The position numbers and the translations under genes were made by a program. From positions 1-62,314 of the forward strand of contig DPDV01000011.1 of assembly GCA_003534295.1 (NCBI GenBank): DNA of 62,314 nucleotides, in the 5' to 3' direction. The notes beneath the pieces were generated by a model. That model ran no database searches, was not told where the DNA came from, and saw only the letters and a program-made list of their open reading frames with translations. Source of the stretch: Clostridiales bacterium. Its GTDB lineage: Bacteria; Bacillota; Clostridia; TANB77; CAG-508. Of this stretch, positions 61,875-62,314 are shown piece by piece (positions within the stretch are counted from its first letter, which is position 1; each line of letters starts with the position of its first letter).

Positions 61875-62314
61875 TAACTTTTCTATTTCTTCTAATGTCA
61901 TTCCTGTTAAACCTGCTATTATTTTTTTATCAATTTTTTGTTCTAACATTTTTTTTGCTATTGTTTCTATTCTTTCTTCCATTTCCGCTATCTTCTCTTG
62001 CAGTTCTTCTTCGCGTTTTCTTTTTCCGTCTTCCAGCCCTTTAGCATAAATTGCTTTTTCGTCCATTATTGCTTTTAGTCGTAAATCTGCTATTCTTTGC
62101 ATTCTTTCGTCTTCACTTAAACTATCAAGTTTTTCTGTTGCTTCTTTTATTTCTTTGTTTTCTCCCATCTTTTCAGTCACCCTTTCCGATTTTGGATTTT
62201 CCAAAAAATATAGCCAATCTAATAGTTTATCTTTTTCCTTTTCTCTTCCCTTTATTTTTGGTAACTCTATAATATCAATTTCTAACTTATCTGTCAATAT
62301 TTTACCTCCTGTTT
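61869..62314 (-). CDS. Rpn-family recombination-promoting nuclease/putative transposase, C-terminal part
   Basis: The frame runs open to the right edge (the codons before 62297 read GKIL), so only the last 147 or so residues are visible. They match the C-terminal part of Rpn (PD-(D/E)XK transposase-like) proteins: DKLEIDIIELPKIKG, DWLYFLENPKSERV, ADLRLKAIMDEKAIYAKGLE, DGKRKREEELQEKI and the tail GMTLEEIEKLN. The nuclease core is beyond the window. Rpn proteins cut DNA and promote RecA-independent recombination. A deleted relative lies at 50566. Confidence 0.85.
   Translation of the reverse strand, partial: TGGKILTDKLEIDIIELPKIKGREKEKDKLLDWLYFLENPKSERVTEKMGENKEIKEATEKLDSLSEDERMQRIADLRLKAIMDEKAIYAKGLEDGKRKREEELQEKIAEMEERIETIAKKMLEQKIDKKIIAGLTGMTLEEIEKLN

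Overview
The window is AT-rich DNA from a Gram-positive, endospore-forming Bacillota, most likely a clostridial relative. The evidence is a spoIIP gene, a cotJABC spore-coat cluster, a class B type sortase with NPKTG-anchored surface proteins, strong AGGAGG-type ribosome binding sites and frequent TTG/GTG starts. TGA reads as stop throughout. No tRNA, rRNA or CRISPR array was seen.

Left third (1-16.7 kb): surface proteins and their control. A large repeat-rich exported protein runs off the left edge. Next come a NarL-type response regulator convergent with two sensor proteins, two sortase-anchored proteins (NPKTG) divergent from a large HTH regulator with a palindromic operator, an NAD-dependent epimerase, the spore-coat genes cotJA, cotJB and a broken cotJC, and a class B type sortase with a membrane-anchored companion.

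Middle (16.7-37 kb): mostly housekeeping genes on the minus strand: acyl-ACP thioesterase, pyruvate kinase, alpha-glucan phosphorylase, an MFS carrier, spoIIP, hisS, an MBL hydrolase, relA/spoT, recJ, a metallopeptidase, ylbF and a GT4 glycosyltransferase. A monofunctional transglycosylase faces the other way. An accessory patch at 32.3-37.0 kb holds a deleted YhcG-type nuclease, an AAA_14 ATPase, a RelB antitoxin with a frameshifted YafQ toxin, and two families of dispersed palindromic repeats.

Right third (37-62 kb): the most unusual part. It is a locus for exporting and probably assembling surface fibres or matrix. It has six to seven small secreted subunits, several with SipW/TasA-type signal regions (two are near-identical 363-aa paralogues), and five ER-type signal peptidase homologues. 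Two adjacent pairs each combine a catalytically complete peptidase with one that has lost its catalytic residues. The locus also has a membrane-anchored McrB-like AAA+ ATPase next to a DUF2357-like protein, three unrecognised cytosolic proteins, and a 2641-residue beta-helix protein with an N-terminal membrane anchor. Three promoters carry tandem TGTAAT hexamers with an 11-bp period, and two of them also share a conserved core promoter, which suggests joint control by an OmpR/PhoB-type regulator that is not in this window. An Rpn-family nuclease/transposase gene runs off the right edge, and a deleted remnant of the same family lies inside the locus.
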